DNA of 64,000 nucleotides from Methylobacterium sp. Leaf465 (GTDB taxonomy: Bacteria; Pseudomonadota; Alphaproteobacteria; Rhizobiales; Beijerinckiaceae), in the NCBI RefSeq assembly GCF_001424705.1, contig NZ_LMRA01000034.1, positions 62,001 through 126,000 of the forward strand, written 5' to 3'. Position numbers and translations under genes: made by a program. Under the pieces are notes generated by a model. That model searched no databases, was not told the origin of the DNA, and worked only from the letters and a program-made list of their open reading frames with translations. Below are positions 9,238 through 19,439 of this stretch, piece by piece (positions within the stretch are counted from its first letter, which is position 1; every line of letters begins with the position of its first letter).

Positions 9238-9399
9238 CCGGACTGTCCCGAGCTTGAAAACCAGCGGTGCAGCATCGTCGCCGCCTTGGCGGAAACTAGC
9301 AACCGCCGTGCCCGCGTACAGTCCCTAGCGACCGCAGCCGGGCGCGGCGGTTCGTCCACGGGCCCCGGAAACCCGGACGCCCCGAACGTTCGTGATCCG

Positions 9400-10698
9400 T
9401 CAGAAGTCCGTGGGACGGCCGGCGGCGACCACCAGCATCTTCCCGTCCGCGAAGGTACGGGCCCCGGCGCGGCGGATGTCGGCCTGGGTCACGTTGGCCA
9501 CGAGATCGTTGCGACGGGCGATGTAGTCCATGCCCAGGCCCTCGAAGGCAATCTGCACGAGCTGGTGCGCGATCTTGGTCGAGGTGTCGAAGCCCAGCGC
9601 GTAGGAGCCGGTCAGGTAGTCCTTGGCCTTCTGCAGCTCCTCGTCCGAGGGGCCGTCCGTGATGAGGCGGCCGATCTCCTCGCCGATCACCGACAGGGCC
9701 TCACCGACGCGCTCGTTCTTGGTGGCGGTGTAGCCCCAGGTCATCGAGGCGGCGCGGTGGCTGACGAGGGACGTGCCCACCGAATAGGCGAGGCCGCGCT
9801 TCTCGCGCACCTCCTGGAACAGGCGGGAGGTGAAGGAGCCGCCGCCCAGGATGTGATTCAGGACATAGGCCGGGATGAAGTCGGGATCGCACCACGGCAC
9901 GCCGTTCATGCCGAAGCGGATCACGGATTGCGGCACGTCGAGATCGACTACGTGGCGCGCGCCGATGTTCTGCATGCGGGTCTGGGGCACCGCCTTGAGA
10001 GGGGCAGCCATCTCGAGCCGGCCGAACGCCCGGTCAAGGCTCTCCGCCAGGCGCGCGGCGTCGATGGCGCCCACCGCGGCGACCTTGACGGCCCCGCGGC
10101 CGATGATCTGGCGATGCATCGTCACGAGATCGTCGCGGGTGATCGCCGCGATGCTCTCGGGCGTGCCGGAGGACGGACGGGCATAGGGATGCCCGGCATA
10201 GGCCTCGGCGAAGAAGCGGCGCGAGGCCATCACGCCCGGATCGTTCTGCTGATAGCGCAGGCCGGCCAGGGTCTGGGCCCGGACCCGCTCGATGGCGTCG
10301 GGATCGAGGCGGGGCTTGGCCAGGGCCAGGGCCAGGAGGTCGATCGCCTCGTCGGCGTGCTTGACCAGCATCTTGAGGGAGCCGCCCAGCGCATCGGAGC
10401 CGGCATGGAAGGAGAGCTCGATGGCCCGGGCCGCGAGGCGCTCCTGGAACGCGTCGGAGGAGAGGTCGCCGGCCCCCTCGTCGAGGAGGCGGGCGAGCAT
10501 CTGGGCCACGCCGGCCTTGCCCTCGGGGTCCTGCGCCGCGCCGCCCTCGAAGGTGAAGGCGAGGGCGATCAGCGGCACCACCGGGGATTCGACGTGCCAC
10601 GCCTCGATTCCGGGGGCCGCCGCGACAGGAACCGCCTGGGTCGGCGAGGTCGCGGAGCGGGTGGCGGAGTCGAGCAGGTCGGTGGTGGCCACGTTCAT
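9400..10698 (-). CDS. M16-family protein lacking the zinc-binding motif
   Basis: A 432-aa protein with the two-domain pitrilysin/processing-peptidase fold. The position where active members carry HxxEH reads GVAQMLARLLDEGAG, so both metal His residues are missing and it should be catalytically silent. The C-terminal half keeps the substrate-binding R/Y motif (EVREKRGLAYSVGTS, about residues 300-315). It lies 86 bases downstream of an active-type M16 gene on the same strand, a common alphaproteobacterial arrangement resembling the alpha/beta subunits of mitochondrial processing peptidase. A heterodimer with that gene product is the likely role (inference). Start ATG 10698 follows GAGG. Confidence 0.88.
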   Translation of the reverse strand: MNVATTDLLDSATRSATSPTQAVPVAAAPGIEAWHVESPVVPLIALAFTFEGGAAQDPEGKAGVAQMLARLLDEGAGDLSSDAFQERLAARAIELSFHAGSDALGGSLKMLVKHADEAIDLLALALAKPRLDPDAIERVRAQTLAGLRYQQNDPGVMASRRFFAEAYAGHPYARPSSGTPESIAAITRDDLVTMHRQIIGRGAVKVAAVGAIDAARLAESLDRAFGRLEMAAPLKAVPQTRMQNIGARHVVDLDVPQSVIRFGMNGVPWCDPDFIPAYVLNHILGGGSFTSRLFQEVREKRGLAYSVGTSLVSHRAASMTWGYTATKNERVGEALSVIGEEIGRLITDGPSDEELQKAKDYLTGSYALGFDTSTKIAHQLVQIAFEGLGMDYIARRNDLVANVTQADIRRAGARTFADGKMLVVAAGRPTDF

Positions 10699-10784
10699 GG
10701 GAACCTCATGCTGTGCGCGGGGCGCGGCGGCGGGCGCCGCGGCCTCCCGAATGGTGTGGCCCGGCCGGGGGCCGGGATCGGCCG

Positions 10785-12164
10785 TCAGGCCGCGTCGGCC
10801 TCGCGGGCCTTGGTCAGGTAGCCGGTGACGGAGCGGGAGGGCGTCAGGTAGCGCTCGGCCACGGCCACGAGCCGCGCCTTCGTCACCCCCTCGATGTCGG
10901 AGGGCCAGCGACGGACCTCCTCGATGCTCTCACCGATGGCCAGCGCCGAGCCGTAGATGCGGGCGAGGGAAGACTGGCTGTCGGAGGAATAGACCGTCTC
11001 GGCCACGAGCCGGGTCTTGGCCCGCTCGATCGCCTCGGGCTCCAGGGCCTCGGAGGGGACGCGGCGCAGGACGCGGTCGACCTCCTCCTCCAGCTTCTCC
11101 AGACTGACGCCCTCGGCGGGGATCGCGTAGACGGAGAAGCGGGTGTCGTCGATGGCCGAGCCCATGTACCAGGCGCCGGCATTCACGGCGACACCGAGCT
11201 CCATCACCAGCTTGCGGTAGAGGTAGGAGGTGGAGCCGCCGCCCATGACTTCGGCCAGCAGTTCGAGGGCGTGGCACTCGCCGTCCCGCGCGGTGATGCA
11301 GGAGGGAGCGAGGTAGAGCCGCTGCAGGGTCGGCTGCTCGACCTTGGGGTCGGCCACGGCGAGGCGGCGGAGCGCCCGGGGCTCCGGCTCCTTGGCGCGG
11401 ATGCGCACGGGCCGGGCGCCCTGCGGGGTGACGCGGCCGTAGGTGTCGTCGGCCATGCGGCGGACGTCGTCCGGGGTCACGTCGCCCGCCACCACCAGGA
11501 TGGCGTTCTCCGGCGTGTAGAAGCGCTTGTAGTAGTCGAGGGCGTGGGTGCGGTTCAGCTCCTCGATCTCATGCATCCAGCCGATGATCGGCGTGCCGTA
11601 GGGGTGATGCACGAACAGGGAGGCGGCCATCGCCTCGGAGAGCTGTGCCGAGGGGTCGGTCTCGACCCGCATGCGGCGCTCCTCCAGCACCACGTCGCGC
11701 TCGGGCGCCACCACGGCGTCGTCGAGGACGAGGCCGGTCATGCGGTCGGCCTCGAACTCCATCATGGTCCGGAGGTGATCGCGGGCGACGCGCTGGAAAT
11801 AGGCGGTGTAGTCGTAGGAGGTGAATGCGTTCTCCTGGCCGCCGAGGCCCGAGACGGCCTTCGAGAAGGCGCCGATCGGGTGCCGCTCCGTACCCTTGAA
11901 CATCAGGTGCTCGAGGAAGTGGGCGATGCCCGACTGGCCGAGCGGATCATCGGCCGAGCCGTTGCGGTACCACACCATGTGGGTGACGACCGGGGCGCGG
12001 TGATCGGGCACGACCACGACGTCGAGGCCGTTGTCGAGGGCGAAGGCACTGACCTCGGGGCCGCCCGCCTCGGAGCGCCCGAAGGGCGCGGCTTCGGCCC
12101 GGCCCGCGCTGGCATGGCCGCGCGAGGGTCCGAAGAGGGGCATGTCCTTCCTGAACAGGTGCAT
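10785..12164 (-). CDS. M16-family zinc metallopeptidase (active-type)
   Basis: A 459-aa peptidase with the inverted zinc motif HFLEH (in GIAHFLEHLMFKG, about residues 69-81) and a downstream Glu about 70 residues later in the family pattern. It also carries the C-terminal-domain segment GGGSTSYLYRKLV. I choose ATG 12164 (MHLFRKD), preceded by GGAAGGAAG. An upstream ATG at 12212 would add 16 residues but is less well placed. It probably degrades or processes peptides together with the partner encoded next. The substrate is unknown. No signal peptide is clear from this start. Confidence 0.88.
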   Translation of the reverse strand: MHLFRKDMPLFGPSRGHASAGRAEAAPFGRSEAGGPEVSAFALDNGLDVVVVPDHRAPVVTHMVWYRNGSADDPLGQSGIAHFLEHLMFKGTERHPIGAFSKAVSGLGGQENAFTSYDYTAYFQRVARDHLRTMMEFEADRMTGLVLDDAVVAPERDVVLEERRMRVETDPSAQLSEAMAASLFVHHPYGTPIIGWMHEIEELNRTHALDYYKRFYTPENAILVVAGDVTPDDVRRMADDTYGRVTPQGARPVRIRAKEPEPRALRRLAVADPKVEQPTLQRLYLAPSCITARDGECHALELLAEVMGGGSTSYLYRKLVMELGVAVNAGAWYMGSAIDDTRFSVYAIPAEGVSLEKLEEEVDRVLRRVPSEALEPEAIERAKTRLVAETVYSSDSQSSLARIYGSALAIGESIEEVRRWPSDIEGVTKARLVAVAERYLTPSRSVTGYLTKAREADAA

Positions 12165-12318
12165 CGAAGCTCTTCCTTCCGCGGTCGGCCGCTTGCGAGG
12201 GCCATCCGTCATGTTGGCGTTGCGCCGGCTCCGCGCCACGGGGGTGCGTCGGAGGGGCAGGAAACGGGTCCTCGTGCGGTGACCCGCCGCGCCTGCGGCA
12301 CCGGGCCGGACCCGGGGT

Positions 12319-12954
12319 TCAGTTCGCGGAACGCGCGCGCACGTAGGCGCCCGGATCGGACTCCTCACGCTCGCGATACGGGTTGTTCACGGGGTCGCCG
12401 TTGGTCTTGGCGACCTTGCGGGGCGGCTTGCGGTAGCCGGTGGGCGGATCGGTGAGGACGTCGCGGTCCGGCTCGACCTGCGAAGGCTCCGCGACCTCGG
12501 CGGAGCGCAGGCCGAAGGGGTTCGACCAGAAGGAGTTGCGATCGTCGTTCTCGCCCTCGGGCCGGCCCGGCTCGGTGCGCGCCTGGGCGCCCGCACGGCG
12601 TCCGCCGCGCATCTCGTCGATGGAGAGCGTCATGTTGTTGTCGTTCATCCGGCCCTGGGCGCCGCGGACGATCGGCTTCCGGGCCTCCTCGCGCTCGCGC
12701 TCGCGCTGGACGACCTCGGGATCCTTCGGCCACTGGGCCGAGGCTTCCGGCTGGCGCGGCGGCGGCAGGGACTTGCCGTCGAGCTTGGGCGGCATCACCA
12801 GGGGGGCCCGCTCGCGGTAGGTGATCGCGGGCTTCTCGGGCTCGATCAGGCCGATGCTGCTGAGCGTGTCGCGCATGAACACGCCCTGCTGCGCCTGCGC
12901 GCTCCCGGCGGTCAGAATGCCCGCCACCACCAGCAAAGCCCGATGTCCGATCAT
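12319..12954 (-). CDS. Hypothetical secreted/periplasmic protein, 211 aa
   Basis: A Sec-type signal peptide covers residues 1-21 (hydrophobic core LLVVAGILTAGS, cleavage after AQA). The mature part is hydrophilic and predicted disordered, rich in Arg, Glu, Pro and Asp, without a domain I recognise. One charged region (QREREREEARKP) may form a short coiled coil. It lies between lspA/ileS and the M16 pair on the same strand and may be co-transcribed with them. Codon use is that of the neighbours, which supports a real gene. Confidence 0.72.
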   Translation of the reverse strand: MIGHRALLVVAGILTAGSAQAQQGVFMRDTLSSIGLIEPEKPAITYRERAPLVMPPKLDGKSLPPPRQPEASAQWPKDPEVVQREREREEARKPIVRGAQGRMNDNNMTLSIDEMRGGRRAGAQARTEPGRPEGENDDRNSFWSNPFGLRSAEVAEPSQVEPDRDVLTDPPTGYRKPPRKVAKTNGDPVNNPYREREESDPGAYVRARSAN

Positions 12955-13162
12955 GCTATCCCCGCTCTCCGCCCGGTTGTGGGTCCCGGTTCCCCGAGCC
13001 CGGATGATCGCCTTGTGCCACGATCCTGATCCGACCTTCTCGGCCTGATCCCGGTTTCAGGCGATCGTATGGCGCCTTGACCGCAGTGCACCAGCCTCGC
13101 CGGCACAACGATCCCGGCTGTGGTTTACGGATCACAGGTCGGGCGGAAATGACGGCGGAGCC

Positions 13163-13651
13163 TCAGAGCTCGGACCCGGTGCTCCGGGGGGCCGGCCGCA
13201 GGCTGTCGAGGATGAGGCCGACGACGCCGGCGACGATGGCCGCATCGGCGATGTTGAAGACGTACCAGGACCAGCTGCGCCAGTGCAGGTGCACGAAGTC
13301 GAACACCGCGCCGTAGGCCGCGCGGTCGATGGCGTTGCCGAGGGCGCCGCCCGCGACGAGCCCGAGGGCCACCGCCAGCAGGCGCGATTCCGCCCGCCGC
13401 ATCCAGAGCGACAGGCCCAGCGCCGCGAGGCAGGACACGCCCACCAGCACCCAGCGGCCGAGGCCGCCCTCCTGCTGGAACATCCCGTAGGAGACGCCCC
13501 GGTTCCACACCACGAGGAACTCGGCGAAGGGCGCGATCCGCCAGGGCTGCGTCAGCACCAGGTCGGTGCCGAGATAGAGCCAGAGCTTCGAGGCCTGGTC
13601 GACGACCAGGGTGACGAGCAGCGCGACGAGGCCCAGGCGGAAGGGGGTCAT
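13163..13651 (-). CDS. lspA: Lipoprotein signal peptidase (signal peptidase II)
   Basis: A 162-aa inner-membrane aspartyl protease that removes the signal peptide of prolipoproteins after lipidation. Four membrane helices are apparent. The signature VVDQASKLW lies near residue 16, [11 protein letters not shown] near 48, [21 protein letters not shown] near 101-121 with the first catalytic Asp, and [11 protein letters not shown] near 132 with the second. Length and all motifs are normal. It follows ileS on the same strand (87-base gap), the classic ileS-lspA order. Confidence 0.96.
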   Translation of the reverse strand: MTPFRLGLVALLVTLVVDQASKLWLYLGTDLVLTQPWRIAPFAEFLVVWNRGVSYGMFQQEGGLGRWVLVGVSCLAALGLSLWMRRAESRLLAVALGLVAGGALGNAIDRAAYGAVFDFVHLHWRSWSWYVFNIADAAIVAGVVGLILDSLRPAPRSTGSEL

Positions 13652-13738
13652 GGGGGAGAGGGGGTCATCGGGGAGGACGTCACGCGGGAAGGCGGGGCCT
13701 CCCCCCGGGATGGGGGACGGCGAGGGGCGGCATCCGCG

Positions 13739-16720
13739 TCACGCGGCGTTCGTGCCGGCATGCGCCGCGTCCCACTCGCGCAGGGCGCGGGCGTCGCGGG
13801 GCGTCACGTCGGGATAGTCCGGGTCGCTGCCGACCTCGGGCGCGACCCGCCAGGAGCGGGCGCATTTGCGGCCCTCGGCCAGGGCCGGCACCACGGCGAC
13901 GCCCCGCACGTCGTCGAGGCGGAACGCCTCGGCCGGGCCCTCGCCCGCCGCGATGCGGAGGGCGGAGGTGATGCAGACATCGGCGAAGTCGACGCCCTCC
14001 ACCACCGTCCGCAGCTCCGCATCCGCGATATGGACGGTGGGGGCCGCCTCCAGGCTCGCCCCGATGCGCTTGGCCGTCCGCTCGATCTCCAGGGCGCCGG
14101 TGACGACCCGGCGCACCCGGCGGATCGCCTGCCAACGGGCCGCGAGGGCCTCGTCCCGCCAGGCGACCGGCGTCTCCGGCAGCGTCTGCAGGTGGACGGA
14201 GCCGGCCTCGGACGGGTAGCGGTCGAGCCAGGCTTCCTCCGCCGTGAAAGCCAGCACCGGCGCGAGCCAGATCGTGACCCGGCGGAAGGTCTCGTCGATG
14301 ACCTGGAGGGCGGCGCGGCGCACGGGCGAGGAGGCCGGGTCGCAGTAGAGCACGTCCTTGCGCACGTCGAAGTAGAAGGCCGAGAGGTCGCCGGTCATGA
14401 AGCCGTTGAGGAGCGCCACCACCCGCTTGGTGTCGAAGGCGGCGTAGGCCTCGCGGATCTCGCCGTCGAGCTCGGACAGCCGGTGACGGACCAGGCGCTC
14501 GAGCTCGGGCAGCTCGGCGTGGGCGATCTCGGTGCCGGGCTCGAAATGCGCCAGCGACCCGAGCATCCAGCGGACCGAGTTGCGCAGCTTGCGGTAGGTC
14601 TCCGCGAAGGTCTTGATGATCTCCGGGCCGATGCGCAGGTCGTCCGCGTAATCGGAGGCCGCCACCCACAGGCGCAGGATGTCGGCGCCGGAATCCTTGA
14701 TGACGTTCTGCGGGGCGACGACGTTGCCCTTCGACTTCGACATCTTCAGGCCCTTCGGGTCGAGGACGAACCCGTGGGTCAGGACGATGTCGTAGGGGGC
14801 GCGACCGCGGGTGCCGGCGGATTCGAGCAGGGACGACTGGAACCAGCCGCGATGCTGGTCCGATCCTTCCAGGTACATCACCGTGTCGGCGCCGCCGTCG
14901 CGCTTGCGCTTGACGCCGGACAGGCCCGGGAACTGCTCGGGATCGTCGAGCACGAAGGCGTGGGTCGAGCCGGAATCGAACCAGACGTCGAGCACGTCCG
15001 TGACCTTTTCGTAGTCCGCCGGATCGTGGTCGGGGGCGAGGAAGCGGGCGCCGTCCGCATCGGTGAACCAGGCATCCGCGCCCTCCGCCTGGAAGGCCGC
15101 CGCGATGCGGGCATTCACCGCCGCGTCGCGAAGCACCTCGTGGGTGCCGCGCTTGACGAAAACCGTGATCGGGACGCCCCACGCGCGCTGGCGCGACACC
15201 ACCCAGTCGGGCCGGTTGCCGACCATGCCGTTGATCCGGTTCTTGCCCTGTGGCGGTACCCACTGGGTCTCTTCGATGGACCGCAGGGCGACATCGCGCA
15301 GGGTGCGGCCGTCCAAGGACCCGACCGGCTTGTCCATCGCGATGAACCATTGCGGCGTATTGCGGAAGATGACCGGTTTCTTCGAGCGCCAGGAATGCGG
15401 GTAGCTGTGCTTGAGCGTGCCGCGCGCCACCAGGGTGCCGGCCTCCATCAGGGCGGCGATGACCGCCTTGTTGGCGTCGCCCTTCTCGCCCTTGTGGTTA
15501 AGAACGAGTTTTCCCGTGAAACCGGGGGCCTCCTCGGTGAGCGCCCCGTCGGCGTCCACCGTGTAGGGGATGCGGGTCTCGATGCCGCGCTGGGCGAGCG
15601 CCCGGCCGTTGGCCATCCAGACCTCGAAATCCTCGCGGCCATGGCCCGGCGCCGTGTGGACGAAGCCGGTGCCCGCCTCGTCGGTGACGTGCTCGCCCTC
15701 AAGGAGCGGTACGGCGAAGTCGTAGCCAGGCACGTGGCCGGCCAGCGGATGGCTCAGGGTCAGGGCGGCGAGTTCGTCCGGGGCGACGTCGCGCAGGCGC
15801 TCGAAGGCCTCGACCCGGGCGCTGGCGAAGACCGAGGCGGCCAGGGCATCGGCGAGGACGTAGCGATCGCCGACCTTCGCCCAGTTGTCGTCGGCCGCCG
15901 CCGTGACCTGGTAGAGACCGTAGGCGACCCTGCGCGAATAGGCGACGGCGCGGTTGCCCGGCATGGTCCAGGGCGTCGTGGTCCAGATCACCACCCGGGC
16001 CTCGGCGAGATCCGGGCCCGCGCCCGCGATGGGCCGGAACGCGGCGAAGATTGTGTCGCTGACGTGGTCCTCGTACTCGACCTCGGCCTCGGCCAGGGCG
16101 GTCTTCTCCACCACCGACCACATCACCGGCTTCGAGCCGCGATAGAGCTGGCCCGTCATGGCGAAGGTCATGAGCTCGCGGGCGATCGCGGCCTCGGCCG
16201 GGAACGACATGGTGACGTAGGGGTGGTCCCAGTCGCCGGTGACGCCGAGGCGCTTGAACTCCCCGCGCTGCACGTCGAGCCAATGGGCGGCGAAGGTCCG
16301 GCATTCCTGGCGGAACTCGATGACCGGCACGTCGTCCTTGTTGCGGCCCTTGGCGCGGTACTGCTCCTCGATCTTCCACTCGATGGGCAGGCCGTGGCAG
16401 TCCCAACCCGGCACGTAGTTGGCGTCGTAGCCGAGGGTGCCCTGCGCGCGGACGATGACGTCCTTCAGGATCTTGTTCAGCGCCGTGCCGATGTGGATGT
16501 TGCCGTTGGCGTAGGGGGGGCCGTCATGCAGCACGAATTTCGGCCGGCCGGCGGCCTGCGCGCGGATCTGCCCGTAGAGGTCGGTGGCGGCCCAGCGCTC
16601 CAGCAGCAGGGGCTCGCGCACCGGCAGGCCGGCCCGCATCGGGAAGTCGGTCTGGGGCAGGAACAGGGTCTTCGAGTAGTCGCGGGCGGGGGCCGCAGCG
16701 GGAGAGGTCTGGTCGCTCAT
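13739..16720 (-). CDS. ileS: Isoleucyl-tRNA synthetase
   Basis: A 993-aa class I aminoacyl-tRNA synthetase charging tRNA-Ile. The HIGH motif appears as [14 protein letters not shown] near residue 66-79, the KMSKS motif as KMSKSKGN in the second half, and the editing domain contains [12 protein letters not shown]. The C-terminal anticodon-binding region follows. I choose ATG 16720 (MSDQTSP), because the upstream 37 in-frame residues are Arg/Pro-rich and unlike the family. The C-terminus lacks an obvious four-Cys zinc finger. lspA lies downstream on the same strand. Confidence 0.96.
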   Translation of the reverse strand: MSDQTSPAAAPARDYSKTLFLPQTDFPMRAGLPVREPLLLERWAATDLYGQIRAQAAGRPKFVLHDGPPYANGNIHIGTALNKILKDVIVRAQGTLGYDANYVPGWDCHGLPIEWKIEEQYRAKGRNKDDVPVIEFRQECRTFAAHWLDVQRGEFKRLGVTGDWDHPYVTMSFPAEAAIARELMTFAMTGQLYRGSKPVMWSVVEKTALAEAEVEYEDHVSDTIFAAFRPIAGAGPDLAEARVVIWTTTPWTMPGNRAVAYSRRVAYGLYQVTAAADDNWAKVGDRYVLADALAASVFASARVEAFERLRDVAPDELAALTLSHPLAGHVPGYDFAVPLLEGEHVTDEAGTGFVHTAPGHGREDFEVWMANGRALAQRGIETRIPYTVDADGALTEEAPGFTGKLVLNHKGEKGDANKAVIAALMEAGTLVARGTLKHSYPHSWRSKKPVIFRNTPQWFIAMDKPVGSLDGRTLRDVALRSIEETQWVPPQGKNRINGMVGNRPDWVVSRQRAWGVPITVFVKRGTHEVLRDAAVNARIAAAFQAEGADAWFTDADGARFLAPDHDPADYEKVTDVLDVWFDSGSTHAFVLDDPEQFPGLSGVKRKRDGGADTVMYLEGSDQHRGWFQSSLLESAGTRGRAPYDIVLTHGFVLDPKGLKMSKSKGNVVAPQNVIKDSGADILRLWVAASDYADDLRIGPEIIKTFAETYRKLRNSVRWMLGSLAHFEPGTEIAHAELPELERLVRHRLSELDGEIREAYAAFDTKRVVALLNGFMTGDLSAFYFDVRKDVLYCDPASSPVRRAALQVIDETFRRVTIWLAPVLAFTAEEAWLDRYPSEAGSVHLQTLPETPVAWRDEALAARWQAIRRVRRVVTGALEIERTAKRIGASLEAAPTVHIADAELRTVVEGVDFADVCITSALRIAAGEGPAEAFRLDDVRGVAVVPALAEGRKCARSWRVAPEVGSDPDYPDVTPRDARALREWDAAHAGTNAA

Positions 16721-17125
16721 GGGCTGTCTGTGAGGTCTTCGGCGCGGATCGGCGTTGAGGCGGTCGGTGGGCAGGACTGCCCCCGGGGCCGGCGGACTGG
16801 AGGCGAGGCGTCGCCCTCCCGGCCTTCGCATCGGACCGCCGCGGCGGCCCTCAGGCGCAGGCCGGGCTCATAATTCGAGGCCGGGGGGCGCTCGGCACGC
16901 CGCGCCGCCCGCGTGGATCACCATCAACGCACATTCGGCGGCTTCTAGCAGCGGTGCAGGCGCGAGACCAGCGAGCTTTCCGACGCCGGCATGCCGGACC
17001 AACTTTCGTGGGGACCTTCTTTCAAGCTCGGCCGTTGTCCCTCACGCGTTCGGGCGCCGTCCGGCTTCGGCCGGGGACCAGATCCGAGGGGTGACCGAGA
17101 CGCGGCGTCATTGGGAGACACGACC
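16721..17125. other. Divergent intergenic region, ileS / small secreted protein
   Basis: These 405 bases lie between two divergent genes, so they should hold both promoters. I found no T-box-like leader for ileS, which would not be expected in this group, and no convincing dyad. Reading frames inside are Arg/Pro-rich noise. Confidence 0.4.
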
Positions 17126-17392
17126 ATGAGAAAAGCTCTGCTCGCCGCCAGCCTCGTCCTGTCCGCCTTCGCCCTGTCGGGCGCGGCCGAAGCGCAGGGC
17201 CTGCCGGGCGGCATCCGCCGTGGCGCGGCCGAGGGCGACCGGGTCGCCGGTCCGGTGGGCGGCATCGTCGGCGGCGCCGTCGGCGGCGCGGTGGGAACCG
17301 TGAACGGGGCGCTCGGCATCGATCCGGGCCGTCGCGCCTACCGCACCCGCATGAAGTCCCGCCGCCACTCCCATCACCGCCGTCACCGCTGA
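17126..17392 (+). CDS. Small secreted glycine-rich, basic protein, 88 aa
   Basis: ATG 17126 follows a gggaga Shine-Dalgarno sequence. Residues 1-24 form a good Sec signal (LLAASLVLSAFALSG, cleavage after AEA). The mature protein has a Gly/Val repeat (GGIVGGAVGGAVG, about residues 45-57) that could be a membrane-interacting or amyloid-like segment. It ends in a very basic His/Arg tail. No function is recognised. Proteins of this design are common as small periplasmic proteins in Hyphomicrobiales. The stop overlaps the end of the convergent DMT exporter by ten bases. Confidence 0.72.
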   Translation: MRKALLAASLVLSAFALSGAAEAQGLPGGIRRGAAEGDRVAGPVGGIVGGAVGGAVGTVNGALGIDPGRRAYRTRMKSRRHSHHRRHR

Positions 17393-18339
17393 GGCGATGC
17401 GGGATCCCGCGGGGCGCACGCGCCGTCCGGCCGGCGCCGCCCCCGGGATTCCAAGGCCTTGGACTCCTGGGCCAGGAGATAGAGCCCGGACCCGATCACG
17501 ATGGACGCGCCGATCAGCGTCCATCGGTTCGGCACGTCGCCGAAGATCAGGTAGCCCAGCATCAACGACCAGAGCAGCTGGGTGTAGATGAAGGGGGCCA
17601 GCACATTGGCCGGCGCCCGGGCATGGGCCAGGACCAGCAGCCAATGCCCGAGGGTGCCGAACAGCCCGACCCCGATCAGCAGCGCCCAGGTGCTCCACGC
17701 CGTCGGCGTGGTCCAGATCCAGGGCAGGAGCGGGCTCATCAGCGCGAGTCCGGCCAGTCCCGAATAGAACACCGTCGTGGCCGTCGAATCGACGCTCGCG
17801 AGCTTGCGCGTGGTCAGCACGTAGAACGCGTAGCACAGCATGTTGCCGATGCTCAGGAGCACGGCGGGCTGGAAGGCGCCGACGCCCGGACGCACGATGA
17901 CGAGGACGCCGAGGAAGCCGATCGCCACCGCCACCAGGCGGCGCGGCGACGACCATTCGCCCAGCACCGGCCCCGCGAGCAGCGCCACCATCAGGGGCGT
18001 CGCGAACTGGATCGACAGGGTCTCGGCGAGCTGGAGCTGGCGCAGGGCCAGGAAGTTGAGGGCCGTCGACCCGAACAGCAGCAGCGAGCGCAGGACCTGG
18101 AGCGCGAGCCGGTTCGTCCGCGCCACCCCGGGCGTCCGGACCGGATTGAGGACCACCAGCACCAGCGCGACGTTCACCGCGTAGCGCATGAAGGTCGAGA
18201 GCAGCGGATCGACGTCCAGGCCCGCCAGGGTCTTGGCCGAGGCGTCGAGGCAGGCGAAGAACGCCAGCGTGCCGCACATCAGTGCGATGCCGGCCAGGCG
18301 CCGGTTCGTGGGCGCGCCGCCCTCTGGTGGTGACCTCAA
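17383..18339 (-). CDS. DMT-superfamily (EamA) transporter
   Basis: A 318-aa integral membrane protein with about ten helices in two EamA repeats. The first starts near residue 15 (GIALMCGTLAFFACLDASAK) and the second near residue 165 (LLSIGNMLCYAFYVLTTRK). The LAETLSIQFATPLMVALLAG segment at the end of the first repeat is typical of RhaT/YdcZ-like EamA exporters. Substrates in this group are metabolites or amino acids and cannot be inferred here. It ends convergently over the small secreted gene. Confidence 0.85.
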   Translation of the reverse strand: MRSPPEGGAPTNRRLAGIALMCGTLAFFACLDASAKTLAGLDVDPLLSTFMRYAVNVALVLVVLNPVRTPGVARTNRLALQVLRSLLLFGSTALNFLALRQLQLAETLSIQFATPLMVALLAGPVLGEWSSPRRLVAVAIGFLGVLVIVRPGVGAFQPAVLLSIGNMLCYAFYVLTTRKLASVDSTATTVFYSGLAGLALMSPLLPWIWTTPTAWSTWALLIGVGLFGTLGHWLLVLAHARAPANVLAPFIYTQLLWSLMLGYLIFGDVPNRWTLIGASIVIGSGLYLLAQESKALESRGRRRPDGACAPRDPASPQR

Positions 18340-18606
18340 CGACGTGATCCCGATCCGCGACGGCGTTTCGCCTGGTATGAACGGCGCGACCGGGGAGCTT
18401 TAAAGCAGACGCGGGGGAGCGCACACCTGCGTGGGGATCGGGTTCGCCACGGCGTTGAAGCATCGCTGGCCGACGCGGCACCGCCCGGTTCGGAACCGGA
18501 TGGCGACCGTCGGTTGCGGCCGCGCCGGCGAGTCGCGTCGGCTGCACCAATTCTTATCGATGTCCGTCCATCCTCGCGGCCGAACGTCTTTGGCGGAGGG
18601 CCATCC

Positions 18607-18876
18607 ATGACGCGGACCATACCGTTGCTTGCCACTTTCGGGCTGGTCTGCCTGATGGTTCTCCCCGCTCCGGGAATCCTGGGCCTGATGATCGGCCTCG
18701 GCTGCGCGATCACCATCGTGATCTGCGCGGCGGTCTGGCTGTTCGACCGGGCCGCCACCCGCCTGGCCCTCGTCCTGGAGCGGACCGGCGAGCGCCTGTT
18801 CCGGCGCCGGCGGGCCGTGCATGCGGGCTCCGGGATGATGCGCAAGGCGAAGGCCCCGAAGTCCGCCCCGCTCTAG
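18607..18876 (+). CDS. Small membrane protein, 89 aa
   Basis: ATG 18607 has a strong Shine-Dalgarno (ggcggagg, seven bases away). The first 45 residues form two hydrophobic segments (LLATFGLVCLMVLPAPGILG and LGCAITIVICAAVWLF). The rest is amphipathic and Arg-rich (ERTGERLFRRRR). It is probably anchored in the inner membrane with a basic cytoplasmic tail. No family is recognised. It converges on the MarR gene, 26 bases away. Confidence 0.6.
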   Translation: MTRTIPLLATFGLVCLMVLPAPGILGLMIGLGCAITIVICAAVWLFDRAATRLALVLERTGERLFRRRRAVHAGSGMMRKAKAPKSAPL

Positions 18877-18902
18877 GGAGACCGGCCCGGGCGCGGCCGG
18901 CG

Positions 18903-19439
18903 CTACAGCGCGCCCGGGACGGCCAGGCTGTCCGCCTCGTCCTCGTCCATCTCGGAATCGCCCTCGACCTCGTGGCCGGTGACGCCCGAGACCTCCGCGA
19001 GGTTGCGGGCGGCCTTGCGCAGGAGCTTGCGCAGGCGGCGCTTCTCCTTGCCATCGAACCCGTCGAGGAGCTCGGCCTCGACCTCGTCCCACAGGCGCTC
19101 GATGGCGGCGGCCTTGGCGAGGCCCGTCTCGGTGAGGCGCACGCGGACGATGCGGCCGTCGCCGGCCTCGGCGCGGCGCTCGACGAATCCCAGGGCCGCC
19201 AGCCGCGAGATCGTCTTGGAGGCGGTCGGCGGACGCACCCGCAGGGTCGCGGCGAGGTCGCCCATCGTCATGGTTCCGGCCGCGGCGAGCGCCTGGACGA
19301 CCTGCTCCTGTCCGGCGAAGAGGTCGAGGCTGGTTAGCCGGTCGCCCACGCGGGAGCGGTGCAGGCGCGCGGCCTGGACCAGGGCCCAGCCCACGCTCTT
19401 CGCGCCCGGGGGCCGCAGGCGCTTGTCGGACTTGCTCAT
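18903..19439 (-). CDS. MarR-family transcriptional regulator
   Basis: A 178-aa winged-helix regulator. The helix-turn-helix is at about residues 55-85 (TMGDLAATLRVRPPTASKTI), followed by the wing with ERRAEAGDGRIVRVRLT, the DxR signature of MarR proteins. The C-terminal 25 residues are strongly acidic (EGDSEMDEDEADS), which is unusual. I use ATG 19439 (MSKSDKRL), since the 36 upstream in-frame residues are unlike MarR proteins. The ligand is unknown. It is divergent from the CDP-sugar operon but 408 bases away, so control of that operon is only a possibility. Confidence 0.88.
   Translation of the reverse strand: MSKSDKRLRPPGAKSVGWALVQAARLHRSRVGDRLTSLDLFAGQEQVVQALAAAGTMTMGDLAATLRVRPPTASKTISRLAALGFVERRAEAGDGRIVRVRLTETGLAKAAAIERLWDEVEAELLDGFDGKEKRRLRKLLRKAARNLAEVSGVTGHEVEGDSEMDEDEADSLAVPGAL

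Noticed and set aside
9238..9399. Possible cobalamin riboswitch upstream of hupE
   Set aside because: No B12-box-like sequence was recognisable in these 162 bases.
13283..16873. 1196-codon plus-strand frame opposite ileS and lspA
   Set aside because: It is the antisense of ileS, whose HIGH and KMSKS motifs are intact. The translation is low complexity.
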